Below are positions 19,801-27,518 of a stretch of 51,938 nt of DNA, piece by piece. Made by a program: the position numbers and the translations under genes. The first letter of the stretch is position 1. Each line of letters opens with the position of its first letter. The notes beneath the pieces were generated by a model, which worked only from the letters and a program-made list of their open reading frames with translations, made no database searches and was not told the DNA's origin. This DNA is from a virus: IMG/VR virus record IMGVR_UViG_3300044966_000307, positions 1 through 51,938 of that record; one strand, written 5' to 3'.

Positions 19801-20099
19801 GCGGTAGCGGCGGTGCAGTTATTGATTCGTACGGATATAATAACAGTGTTTCTCAATGGGATTTAAATGGAACTGCTGTTACATCACAAACTGTAATATC
19901 ATGCGCACTTGCATACGCAACTAATGACATTGCACTTTCAGTTTCTGGTAACACAGTTGAAACTGATACGTCTGCTGCGGTTGGACAAGGTATGAGTAGA
20001 ATGTTAATCGGATCTAATCAAAACTTACACATACTCAAACTAGCATATTACCCAAAACGCTTAACAAATGCTGAATTGCAATCTATAACAACACAATAA
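13806..20099 (+). CDS. Giant tail fibre with YadA-head-like repeats and C-terminal binding modules
   Basis: This 2,097-residue protein has many NTAVGYxSL / NTAIGxxSL repeats from about residue 40 to 1300. They resemble the left-handed beta-roll repeats of trimeric autotransporter heads (Hep_Hag/YadA type), also used in phage fibres. The GNLTVNG/DDKNLELG module is near residue 200. Four ~85-residue beta inserts (GGTGY...GSGF) interrupt the roll at nucleotides about 15585, 16066, 16543 and 17065. From residue ~1459 come two carbohydrate-binding-like modules (RITFARAS...PRFDHDPITKQSLGLLMEEQ, then SFGSYYDSTG...), followed by a C-terminal LamG-like segment ending in YYPKRLTNAELQSIT. The end is paralogous to the next gene. 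It is probably a receptor-binding fibre; binding partners are unknown. Confidence 0.8.
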   Translation: MRPNLPALKDAQHKIYYFTKDLTINGITVGRGAGNISFNTAVGALSLKNNTIGVQNTAVGYDSLQGNTTGSANTGIGYGSLSANRTGSNNASLGYFAGSYMPNGTTPVIEVNNSIYIGYNTKASAASGVTNETVIGYTAVGLGNNTTVIGNSSVIATTIYGGLKLPYTTDATNNTTGGALTVAGGAAIAKQLYVGTNLTIGGNLTVNGFTTTVNSSTITVDDKNLELGSVAAVTPTGSITAGSAVVSALSSTANIIVGSAVSPVLSGAGTVTLPASVTVLSIDSATQITLSAAFTGTGSAPGATLSIGGATDVTANGGGITLTGATNKTIIWDSTNTNWTSSEHWNIATGKSYKINNVTVLDNAQVLASATGVTVGGTSTTTIGLGTNSTTLSTTTVGGAITGNVLKIAGTAAGTVNLTSDVTTGTINEWTNITTATINIGASTGTIVANGTIKLPAVGSSGYVTIGAGGQLGTGTPGATVTATTTNATFYPIFSSATTGLLTIANVVTSGFRFNPFTNVLTLGGDASINSIIVGKGAGGVADNTAVGDTALNSNTTGSANTAVGYSALATNTTSNWNTAVGTQSLFSTTARVISITISAGGTGYTPTAATLMYTNVQLTYVSGSTAITYPTANITVTNGAVTSCTLLTYGTGFKNSSTVMSADSASIGGTGSGLLISIGSVASSDSNVAVGYKSLYANIGSSNTAVGASALFNNTVANNNTAIGYQSMYTATASTGNVAIGALAMYSTTTGIGAFGTITGGTGYTPGTYKYVTLSGLYGAVFGSYPIVNITVNATGNVSACALVTPGSYAYSTVSSTAFTIDSASIGGTGSGFSILASSFSSGSSNTAIGFGSLQNNTIGGNNTASGYSSLQKNTTGIYNTAIGSYSLQSNITGASNIAIGFQSLYKNTTGVSSFGTITGGSGYTGTGTYYNVQLTPVSGSAATTYPTANITVSGGQVTSCTLVSNGSGFKDTSTVMTATASLIGGGGSGFLIPVSSISAGNYNVSVGALSLYANTLGQYNQALGYQSLFSNTEGGYNISVGANSLLSNTTGNNNVVAGHSSMYTNTAGSNNTAVGFNALYNNTTVTKSSSILSGGTGYTGTGTYSNVQLTYVSGSAATTYPTANITVSGGAVTACTFVTYGSGFKDTSTVMTATASLIGGAGSGFLVGPATLFSGDSNVSIGSYSLNANTIGQNNTASGQRALQANTTGSNNVATGTSSMFSNTSGSSNVAIGVSSLQANLTSDNNIAIGNGAAQAALTGPTIAIGAAALNAVSSGTYNLAIGDGAGRYLTNGNTQVTSINSSTYLGHTTRASAAAGVTNETVIGYNAIGSGSNTVTIGNSSVLSTIINGNITTTTTAISAAAWTTAGVNLKLQARTYTDTSSLAGTVASSYINAISAPTFASTNAITITDAANLYVAAPVAGTNSTLTNAWSILATGKIKAAAFIGDATGLTYTGASVRPSLLLNFANTKRLDKRITFARASIATRYNQDGLIEVVATNQPRFDHDPITKQSLGLLMEEQRQNLLKCSEPFFDNTVWGKANCTIVPNAAVAPDGTFTASKIILNSGSPYGYLASYGGLSANTTYTLSYYAKAAEFTETYPDIFTNGASDIQFKANLSTGGKSNVAGSPDDYGVVPVGNGWYRCYITRTFSSGFDMTNNQIQIGRMQGTGNGTSGIYIWGAQLEAFPFMSSYIPSSETFTSRASFGSYYDSTGLIKYASANAARYTYNPANLKLAPKLLLETSSANLFYYSEQFDNTSYWTTSAVSFTANATVAPDGTTTADKMTETVTGSAIQHLIVQSIGTVSVGSVYTSSIYAKAGERTCISVTANAEAYIVFDLVAGTIFQGASQATMTAVGNGWYRCCATFTKTNTNGSFYYVNWDNAGGGLNNYIGTVGSGLFIWGAQVESGAIASSYIKTASSTVNRSADLYSASLYTRIGEFAAMTGTNFLNWYRQDEGTLHATSRLMSTTTAVSVPTMAWVDTGAGGAITLISLRYVSGSGGAVIDSYGYNNSVSQWDLNGTAVTSQTVISCALAYATNDIALSVSGNTVETDTSAAVGQGMSRMLIGSNQNLHILKLAYYPKRLTNAELQSITTQ
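15585..17320 (+). repeat. Four dispersed ~85-residue beta-domain inserts in the fibre gene
   Basis: Four copies start near 15585, 16066, 16543 and 17065, each running from a GG(T/S)GY motif to GG.GSGF/L. They are separated by stretches of NTAVG-type beta-roll repeats. Copies three and four are nearly identical at the DNA level (for example the block encoding SGSAATTYPTANITVSGG), whereas copy two is diverged. Confidence 0.8.
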
Positions 20100-20109
20100 G
20101 GAAAAATAT

Positions 20110-22191
20110 ATGGGATTAATAGGAACAAATCCAAATCAAATACCAACAAATGCTGATTTAGGAACAATGGCATATGAAGATGCTGATAATTATGTCCCTG
20201 ATTTAGGAGACATAACTCGTGCATCTATAAAACCATCTTTAAACCTAGATTTTGCAAATTCTAAAATGCTTGATCCTAGGATTACGTTTACTAGACCATC
20301 TATAGGATCATATTATGACTCTGATGGTATTTTAAAAATAGCTGCAAGCGGAATTCCTCGTTTTGATCATAATCCAGTTACCGGCGAATCTCTTGGACTA
20401 TTAGTTGAAGAACAGCGTACTAATGTAGTAACTATAAGTGAAGACTTTAACGCGTGGACTACTTATAACTTGCGAGTTATTCCTAATGTTGCATTAGCGC
20501 CTGATGGATTTTGGACAGCTGATATGTTAGTTGAAGATAGCACTGCGTCAGTTGGCCATTTTATTTACCTTACTAGATCCGGATCAAACGAAACTGTTAC
20601 TGCGTCAGTGTATGCTAAATTAGTAGCATCTTCTAGACCTCAATTTGAAATACGAATGAGCAATTTTGCTAGTGCTTCAACTGGTGTAAGATTTGACTTA
20701 CAAACCGGTACTATATTAAATGCAGATGCAGCAAGTGCAGATTATACTGCACCAACATCAACTATTACACCAGTAGGAAATGGGTGGTATAGATGCTCAA
20801 TTACTACTACTAAAGCAGCAGTGAATACTACTAATAATATGCAGATTGGATTAATTAAAGATTTAGTTAATACTTATACCGGCGATAACATATCTAGTAT
20901 TTACGTTTGGGGTGCTCAAGTAGAAGTTAATTCATTTGCAACTAGTTATATACCGAATTATTTAACATTTTCATCAAGAGCGTCTACTGCAACGTATTTT
21001 GGATCAACTGGATATATGACAACTGCTGCATCTGGAGTAGCACGGTACGATTATAATCCTAATAATTTAAGTTTAGGATCTAGATTATTAACAGAAGCGG
21101 CTAGTACAAATTCAGCTACGTATAGTGAAGATTTTTCTAACGGTGCATGGACTACAGGCGGAGCTAATGTCTCAGTAACTGCAAATCAAATTATATCACC
21201 TGATGGCTCTCAAACTGCTGATAAAATACAAACTACTTTAGCTAGTACTGTAAATACTGGGTTTATACATCAAACCATAACTGTAACTGCAAATCGTACT
21301 TCAAATACTTGGTCAGCTTATGTAAAAAGAGGCAGTGTGCCTGTCGTTACTTTAAATTTATATAATGGATCTCCATTTACCCAATCAGTACTAACGTATA
21401 ATTTTGATACTAATACAGTTATAGATTCTACCGGTTGTTTTGCATATTCTGCAATCTCATCTGTTAACGGTTGGGTTAGGCTTAGTACATCATTAGCCGG
21501 TAATGCATCAACTAGTGTTGCATGCAGAATATATGTAAGAGACCAAGGAACAAGTAATACTACATCTGATTATGTGTATGCATGGGGTGCGCAATTTGAA
21601 GAAAATTCATATCGGGTGTCAAGTTATATTCCAAATGTATTAACTGGAACGTCGTCAAGAGTTGCTGATACAGTAATTGCAACTACGTCAGTTACTCGTA
21701 TCGCAGATCAACCATTAATATCAGGTACTAACTTTTCTAGCTGGTATAAACAATCTGAAGGAACTATTGTAACGTCATTTAGTCGTCCATACGCTATTAC
21801 TGCAACTGCAAATTACCCAACTATTACTGAACTAAATTATTTAAATGACTGGAACTACAACCATTATCAATTACTTCAAACTAGCACAAATTCTGTAACA
21901 TGCGGAACACATAGCCCAGGTGGTATAACAAATGCAGATATGTATTCCGGTACGATATCACTAACTTCAGTAAATAAAACTGCGTATGGTTATAAAACTG
22001 ATAATTTTGCGCATTCGTTAAATAACTACGATATAATTACTGATAGTGCTGGACAAGTTCCGCCTATTGTTCATAGATTAACAATTGGTTATTCAACAAC
22101 TAGTTACGGTGTGCTAAATGGACAAATTGCAAAAATTGCCTATTATCCAAAACGGCTAAGTAACACTGAATTACAAACAATTACACTTTAA
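20110..22191 (+). CDS. Tail fibre/adhesin paralogous to the C-terminus of the preceding fibre
   Basis: This 693-residue protein begins with GTNPNQIPTNADLGTMAYED, an N-terminal attachment-type motif shared with the gene at 22526. Two consecutive binding-like modules follow. The first runs RITFTRPSIGSYYDSDG, FDHNPVTGESLGLLVEEQRTN, with GNGWYRCSI near residue 220. The second starts at RASTATYFGSTGY. The C-terminus is LamG-like and ends in YYPKRLSNTELQTITL. Module order and sequence match the last ~640 residues of the 2,097-residue fibre, so this is a duplicated tip fused to a different N-terminus. It is preceded by AAGGAAAAATAT. A role in surface glycan or polysaccharide binding is plausible but inferred. 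Confidence 0.75.
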   Translation: MGLIGTNPNQIPTNADLGTMAYEDADNYVPDLGDITRASIKPSLNLDFANSKMLDPRITFTRPSIGSYYDSDGILKIAASGIPRFDHNPVTGESLGLLVEEQRTNVVTISEDFNAWTTYNLRVIPNVALAPDGFWTADMLVEDSTASVGHFIYLTRSGSNETVTASVYAKLVASSRPQFEIRMSNFASASTGVRFDLQTGTILNADAASADYTAPTSTITPVGNGWYRCSITTTKAAVNTTNNMQIGLIKDLVNTYTGDNISSIYVWGAQVEVNSFATSYIPNYLTFSSRASTATYFGSTGYMTTAASGVARYDYNPNNLSLGSRLLTEAASTNSATYSEDFSNGAWTTGGANVSVTANQIISPDGSQTADKIQTTLASTVNTGFIHQTITVTANRTSNTWSAYVKRGSVPVVTLNLYNGSPFTQSVLTYNFDTNTVIDSTGCFAYSAISSVNGWVRLSTSLAGNASTSVACRIYVRDQGTSNTTSDYVYAWGAQFEENSYRVSSYIPNVLTGTSSRVADTVIATTSVTRIADQPLISGTNFSSWYKQSEGTIVTSFSRPYAITATANYPTITELNYLNDWNYNHYQLLQTSTNSVTCGTHSPGGITNADMYSGTISLTSVNKTAYGYKTDNFAHSLNNYDIITDSAGQVPPIVHRLTIGYSTTSYGVLNGQIAKIAYYPKRLSNTELQTITL

Positions 22192-22202
22192 AGGAATACA
22201 AC

Positions 22203-22526
22203 ATGAAAAATTATTATTTAAAATTTACTGATCAAGCTGAGTTAGAAGAAACATTTATTAACTTAGGATTAGGATCAATTCAACCTGTTTATGGTACTAA
22301 AAGTGATACACAGTTTGTACCAAATATCATTTTAGACGTTATTGGTTTAATTTACAAACCAACTGGAGAAACGTTGCTTTCAGAAGATGGATTACAATAT
22401 CCAGAAATGTTACCAATCGATGGTTGGCATGCAAATGCAAAAGCAGAATTAACTGCAGCGCAAGAAGCAGCGTTACCACTTATAGATGCTCCAACTACTC
22501 CACATAGAAAATGGGCGGGTGAATAA
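22203..22526 (+). CDS. Small fibre-associated hypothetical protein
   Basis: This 107-residue soluble protein begins MKNYYLKFTDQAELEETFINLGL and has DGWHANAKAELTAAQEAALP near residue 79. It lies between two fibre genes, preceded by AAAGGAATACAAC, and its stop overlaps the next ATG by one base. Proteins of this size and look occur beside tail fibre genes in other phages, where some act in fibre assembly. That role is a guess here. No membrane segment or catalytic motif is visible. Confidence 0.55.
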   Translation: MKNYYLKFTDQAELEETFINLGLGSIQPVYGTKSDTQFVPNIILDVIGLIYKPTGETLLSEDGLQYPEMLPIDGWHANAKAELTAAQEAALPLIDAPTTPHRKWAGE

Positions 22527-25078
22527 TGTCTAAATTGTTAAATTTGCTTGGCACTAAACCCAACCAAATCCCAACAAATTCTGATTTAGGCAAAATGGCA
22601 TTTCAAGATGCATTATCTCTTACTGATGATAATGCAACTACTTCGTCGTGTTATCCGTTGTTTACAGATCCAACTAACGGTGCGTTAGTTAAAACGTCGT
22701 TATCAAAATTAAAATATACTCCAAGTACTGGGACATTACAAGCAACATCGTTTGCTACTGCTAGCGGAAGTTTAGTAGTTGATTGGAAAAATCTTACTGC
22801 ACAATATGCGTTACAAGGTGGCGGTACTGTTACAACTACAACTACTAATATTTTGTGGTCAACTAGGGTTATTGCTATTCCGGTTGAAATGCCAGAAGAA
22901 AGCGCAAGTGGTTTTTTTGACATAAGTTGTCCAATTTCGGGAACAGTTGTATATTATAATCCAAGCAATGTTACCACTACAACCACTTGTACATCTAATG
23001 GTATTCCGTTACTTGCATGGGAAGCACTTTATTATCAAATTACTGAAGGCCAGTCAGCAACATCGGACCAAACAAAGTTTAGAGTCGTAAGTTATCAAAA
23101 CTCAACTTGGGTTCCGGGTCCAGGATGGATATGTATTGCTGCAAGAAATGGTGACGACAGTTCGTTTAAATGGTTACCAGGACAGGTAAATATTCCGCAA
23201 AGCCAGTATTATGTTTCATCAACCGGTGCGAAAAGTTGGATAGTAGGCGGAGCAACTAGTACTACTGGAACCGGGTCTGCTGTGTTGTCTGTTAGTCCAA
23301 CTGTTACCGGAACGTTAACCGTTACCGGTGATACCGTTATTTCTGGAAACTTAACAGTTAATGGTACTACAACTAGCATTAATTCAACAACATTATCAAT
23401 TGATGATAAAAATATTGAACTTGGTGCAGTTACATCAGGAACAATAAGTACTACTGGTACAGTTGGTTCTATTACCGGAACTGGACCATGGACTGCTACT
23501 ATCACAAATATGACAACTACTTCTGGATTAATTCCAGGTTCATCAATTTCTGCAACCGCAGGAACTGGAACGTTATACGGCGGATCACCGACTTCTATTG
23601 CCGTTGCTACTATTGTTAGTTCAACTAGTATTACGTACACCGTAACCGGTGGAACTACGCCAACTGCAGGTACAGTTACTAATATTACAACTACTGGAAA
23701 TAGTGACGTAACTGCAAACGGTGCCGGTATTACTATAAAAGCTGCAGCTGATAAGACATTATACTGGACATTTGCTGAAAATAGATGGGTTAGTAATATT
23801 GGTTTTCAAGCAAATAATACAGCATTAGGTGGCACACTAGGTAGTCAAGAGATTGCAGCAAGATTTTTTAGTACATATTCTGGTAACGGTGGTCTACTTG
23901 ATATCTCACATTTTAGAGATGCAGCCGGTACAGATTGGACTACAGTTGGTACGCGATTGCAGCAAAAAATTGATACTACCTGGATGGCATGGCAGCAATT
24001 TAACGGTAACGGAAATCCAGGCGGTATAGCTTGGGGAACTGGAAATAGTACAGTATCGCCACAAGCCGTTTCTGAACGCATGCGTATTGATTCTAGCGGT
24101 AACGTACTAATTGGTACTTCTACAGCATACACTGTGGCCGGTGTTGCAGGATTGCAAGTGCATGGTACTAGTTCCAGCTCATATGTAAATTCAACAAGAT
24201 GGAGTGCTAATGCATTTCCACCCGCGTTAATTCTTGGTAAATCTAGAGGCGCTGCAGTTGGTACACGAGCAGCAGTAGTTGTTAACGATTCTATAGGTGA
24301 AATTGGGTTTTTTGGAGACGATGCTACTAACTTTGTTACTGCAGCGTATGTTAGAGGCTCAGTTGATGGCACTGTTAGCACCGGAGTTGTGCCTGGCAGA
24401 TTAGCATTTGTAACTTCCAACTCGTCAGGTGTATCAACTGAACGTATGCGTATTGATTCTGCCGGTAATGTTGGTATTGGAACAACTAGTCCATCTGCAA
24501 AGTTACATGTATATACAGCAGCTGATACTACCCAAATAATACAAGATGCTAATTCTATGCTTAGAATAATGGCGACTAGTGGTACTAATTATATACAATC
24601 CGGTGCTATACTTTCTAGTGGATCTGCAGCACCGATAGTATTTGGAAATATATATGCTATAAATGAATGGATGCGTATTACTACAACAGGTAATGTTGGT
24701 ATTGGAACTGGGGCAACTGTTAACTACAAACTTCAAGTAAACGGTTCATTTGCTGCTACTACTAAATCATTCGTAATTGACCATCCAACTAAACCAGATA
24801 TGAAACTACGTTATGGTAGTTTAGAGGGACCAGAAAATGGTGTGTATATTCGTGGTAGATTAAAAGATTCTAATGTTATAGAATTACCAGATTATTGGAC
24901 TGAATTGGTCCATGAAGATACTATTACAGTAAACTTAACTGCTATTGGTAAATCACAAGATTTATGGGTTGAAGATATTGTAGATAATACAGTAATTGTT
25001 GGTGGAAATAATATCAACTGTTTCTATACTGTGTTTGCAGAACGTAAAGATGTTGAAAAATTAATTGTGGAATTTTAA
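22526..25078 (+). CDS. Modular tail fibre protein
   Basis: This 850-residue protein has the N-terminal motif GTKPNQIPTNSDLGKMAFQD, shared with the gene at 20110. Residues ~85-215 form a domain with conserved-looking aromatic and Cys residues (ISCPISGTVVYYNPSN, WICIAARNGDDSSFKW). The shared GNLTVNG/DDKNIELG module is at ~275. Two RMRIDSSGNVLIGT-type repeats typical of phage fibres lie near 515 and 640. The C-terminus (VIDHPTKPDMKLRYGSLEGP, VYIRGRLKD) is a recurrent fibre-tip domain that I recall from cyanophage-type fibres. There is no S74 peptidase dyad in that domain. It is probably a trimeric fibre. The overlapping start suggests coupled translation with the small protein upstream. Confidence 0.75.
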   Translation: MSKLLNLLGTKPNQIPTNSDLGKMAFQDALSLTDDNATTSSCYPLFTDPTNGALVKTSLSKLKYTPSTGTLQATSFATASGSLVVDWKNLTAQYALQGGGTVTTTTTNILWSTRVIAIPVEMPEESASGFFDISCPISGTVVYYNPSNVTTTTTCTSNGIPLLAWEALYYQITEGQSATSDQTKFRVVSYQNSTWVPGPGWICIAARNGDDSSFKWLPGQVNIPQSQYYVSSTGAKSWIVGGATSTTGTGSAVLSVSPTVTGTLTVTGDTVISGNLTVNGTTTSINSTTLSIDDKNIELGAVTSGTISTTGTVGSITGTGPWTATITNMTTTSGLIPGSSISATAGTGTLYGGSPTSIAVATIVSSTSITYTVTGGTTPTAGTVTNITTTGNSDVTANGAGITIKAAADKTLYWTFAENRWVSNIGFQANNTALGGTLGSQEIAARFFSTYSGNGGLLDISHFRDAAGTDWTTVGTRLQQKIDTTWMAWQQFNGNGNPGGIAWGTGNSTVSPQAVSERMRIDSSGNVLIGTSTAYTVAGVAGLQVHGTSSSSYVNSTRWSANAFPPALILGKSRGAAVGTRAAVVVNDSIGEIGFFGDDATNFVTAAYVRGSVDGTVSTGVVPGRLAFVTSNSSGVSTERMRIDSAGNVGIGTTSPSAKLHVYTAADTTQIIQDANSMLRIMATSGTNYIQSGAILSSGSAAPIVFGNIYAINEWMRITTTGNVGIGTGATVNYKLQVNGSFAATTKSFVIDHPTKPDMKLRYGSLEGPENGVYIRGRLKDSNVIELPDYWTELVHEDTITVNLTAIGKSQDLWVEDIVDNTVIVGGNNINCFYTVFAERKDVEKLIVEF

Positions 25079-25080
25079 TT

Positions 25081-26310
25081 ATGGGAGTTAGTTATAATCC
25101 ACAAATTGTTACTAACGGGTTGGTTTGTAATTTTGATATTGCAAACCAAAAAAGTTATAGTCCAAATGTACATCCAAAACCACTAGATTTATATTCTTGG
25201 ATTAATACTCCTACTGGTTACAACTGTACTCTATCAGTTGATACTACAACTAGATCTCCAGTTGGTAATTTAAATAGACCATTAAAGATGGTAATTACAG
25301 GTAATGATCCATACATTCCAACCTACAATACATCAACTTGGAATATGGCGCCAGCAGCAAATGGACAAACTTGGACAGTTAGTGTTTGGGTTAAAGCTAG
25401 TGTTTCTACAACTTGTCAACTTTTTATAATGGAGGCAAATTCAAGTGGAAGTTATATTGCAGCTGGAACAGCAGGATTAGCTGTTACTACTAATTGGACT
25501 AGAATATCGTACACCTCTACGTTTTCAAATGCATCAACTGCATATGTTCAGTGTAGATTAGATGGCACAGACACTAGCGGCACAGGTATTACTATGTGGT
25601 GGGATGGATTGCAATTAGAACGTAGTTCTAGTATGACTGCATTTAATCCAAATACAAATGTTAATAATGTCTTAGTAACTGACACTAGTAATACCTCTAA
25701 TAACGGAACACTTACTAATAATCCAATTTACAGCGCAGCAGGCTACTTAACTTATACCGCAGAATCATCACATTACATTAGTTTAGCATCTGTTTCAAAT
25801 TTACAGTTTTTAGGTGTGTTACCATGTTCATTTGAAGCATGGGTTTATCCAACAACTAATCCAGGTGCAGGCGGATTTCCTGGAATTATTTGTAGAGAAA
25901 GCAATCCAGGACCTGGTAGAGATGGATATAACTTATTATTCCATGGTAGTGCTACTACTGATACAAACTTTGCATTTGAACGGTTTGTTGCAGGTGCAGG
26001 TACTGGTACTGGGTACACTACGATTATAAGTTCGGTAATATCACTTAATTCATGGCATCATATTGTAGGAACTTATGACGGATACAATGTATCTTTGTAT
26101 CGTAACGGAGCATTTGTGTCATCAGATTCATCTACGGGGTCTATAACAAATACTGCTGCAGTGACAACCATTGGTATGTTAGGATCTACACCAAGTGCTG
26201 CTACAAACTTTACTGGTAGAATTTCTGCAACTAGAATTTATAATAAAGCATTAACCGCAACTGAAGTACAACAAAACTTTAATGCAATTAGAGGGAGATA
26301 CGGAATATGA
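25081..26310 (+). CDS. LamG/concanavalin-like adhesin 1
   Basis: This 409-residue protein starts two bases after the preceding stop. It begins QIVTNGLVCNFDIANQKSYS. A carbohydrate-binding-like segment follows (WTVSVWVKASVSTTCQLFI, ITMWWDGLQLERSS). The C-terminal half is a LamG-like jelly roll: FEAWVYPTTNPGAGGFPGII, SWHHIVGTYDGYNVSLYRNG, ending in ARIYNKALTATEVQQNFNAI... Such folds bind glycans or proteins on cell surfaces. It is the first of three tandem paralogues with the same architecture. Its stop and the next start share ATGA. A minor fibre or baseplate adhesin is likely; ligand unknown. Confidence 0.75.
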   Translation: MGVSYNPQIVTNGLVCNFDIANQKSYSPNVHPKPLDLYSWINTPTGYNCTLSVDTTTRSPVGNLNRPLKMVITGNDPYIPTYNTSTWNMAPAANGQTWTVSVWVKASVSTTCQLFIMEANSSGSYIAAGTAGLAVTTNWTRISYTSTFSNASTAYVQCRLDGTDTSGTGITMWWDGLQLERSSSMTAFNPNTNVNNVLVTDTSNTSNNGTLTNNPIYSAAGYLTYTAESSHYISLASVSNLQFLGVLPCSFEAWVYPTTNPGAGGFPGIICRESNPGPGRDGYNLLFHGSATTDTNFAFERFVAGAGTGTGYTTIISSVISLNSWHHIVGTYDGYNVSLYRNGAFVSSDSSTGSITNTAAVTTIGMLGSTPSAATNFTGRISATRIYNKALTATEVQQNFNAIRGRYGI

Positions 26311-27518
26311 GTATAGTAACTAATGGATTGGCATTCTATTTAGATCCGTCTAATACTGCAAAATCATATAAAGGTGCTCCTACTACAAATTATGTAACTT
26401 ATCCGTATGCAAATTATACCGGTTCTGCATTTTCAATGCCATCGTATAATTACGATGCTACAAGTACGCACACATATTCGTATGTAACTAGTGTGTCTAA
26501 TCCAATTAACTCTCCCGGCGTGTTAAGATATTCGTCAGGGTCAACTGGTTACAAATATTGGTCAATAACTATACCTGGCACAAATTTAACTACCGGAACT
26601 TATACATTTTCATATTATGCTAGAATAGTTGCAGCTCCATCTGCTGGATTAAGTCTAGCACAAATTTGGCGTAAATCTGGTATAAGTGATATTACACCAA
26701 CAGGTGATTGGAATCCAACTTTTACAAGTTCATGGAAAAGATATACTTTAACCGGTGATGCTACTAACAGCGGATTAGATATTTTTATCATACACTCTGG
26801 TGCAACAACCGGTGGATATGTTATAGATTTTTGTGGATTTCAATTAGAATCTGGGTCATATGCAACTCCATTTGTATCAGGTGCTCGTTCTACAACACAA
26901 GCATTTTTAGATATAACAGGTAATACTACATTAACATCAAATGTAACTTTTGCAAGTGATGGATCGTTTAGTTTTAATGGTACGAGTAGTGCAATTTATT
27001 CACTTACTCCTGTAAATCTACCATTAGGATCATCAAATCGCACTATGATATGTTGGTGTAAACCAGATACTACACAAGTTAATGCTGATGCATATACCGG
27101 TCTAATCGCTTACGGTGCTAGATCTGCATCAGGCGGGGCATTGCTGTCAATTAATACTAGCGGATCCACCTTTTACGCTACTTCTGCATATTGGAATAAT
27201 GATTACACTCCATCTACAGTAGTTGTAAATAAGGCAGAATGGAATATGGTTGCAATAACTACATTAGGAGACGGTGTTGTAAACAATACAACATTATACT
27301 GTGGTAATTCATCTGGTATAAATTCAGTAACTGGCAGTTCGTCAAGTTATGCTACTCCATTAAATCTTGCAAGTTCTCATTTAACTATCGGATCTACTGA
27401 TTACTTTGGTAGATGGTTTAAAGGAAGTATCGGAGCGGCAATGATTTATAATAGACAGTTATCACTTGCAGAACTTAATCAAATTTTTTATGCAACTAAA
27501 GCGAGGTACGGATTATGA
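26307..27518 (+). CDS. LamG/concanavalin-like adhesin 2
   Basis: This 403-residue paralogue of its neighbours starts in a four-base ATGA overlap. It opens SIVTNGLAFYLDPSNTAKSYKG, has a central carbohydrate-binding-like module (GTYTFSYYARIVAAP, VIDFCGFQLESGSY) and a C-terminal jelly roll with RTMICWCKPDTT, EWNMVAITTLGDG and AMIYNRQLSLAELNQIFYAT near the end. Sequence identity to the flanking copies is low outside these landmarks, so the triplication is old or the copies diversify fast. Probable virion adhesin. Confidence 0.75.
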   Translation: MSIVTNGLAFYLDPSNTAKSYKGAPTTNYVTYPYANYTGSAFSMPSYNYDATSTHTYSYVTSVSNPINSPGVLRYSSGSTGYKYWSITIPGTNLTTGTYTFSYYARIVAAPSAGLSLAQIWRKSGISDITPTGDWNPTFTSSWKRYTLTGDATNSGLDIFIIHSGATTGGYVIDFCGFQLESGSYATPFVSGARSTTQAFLDITGNTTLTSNVTFASDGSFSFNGTSSAIYSLTPVNLPLGSSNRTMICWCKPDTTQVNADAYTGLIAYGARSASGGALLSINTSGSTFYATSAYWNNDYTPSTVVVNKAEWNMVAITTLGDGVVNNTTLYCGNSSGINSVTGSSSSYATPLNLASSHLTIGSTDYFGRWFKGSIGAAMIYNRQLSLAELNQIFYATKARYGL

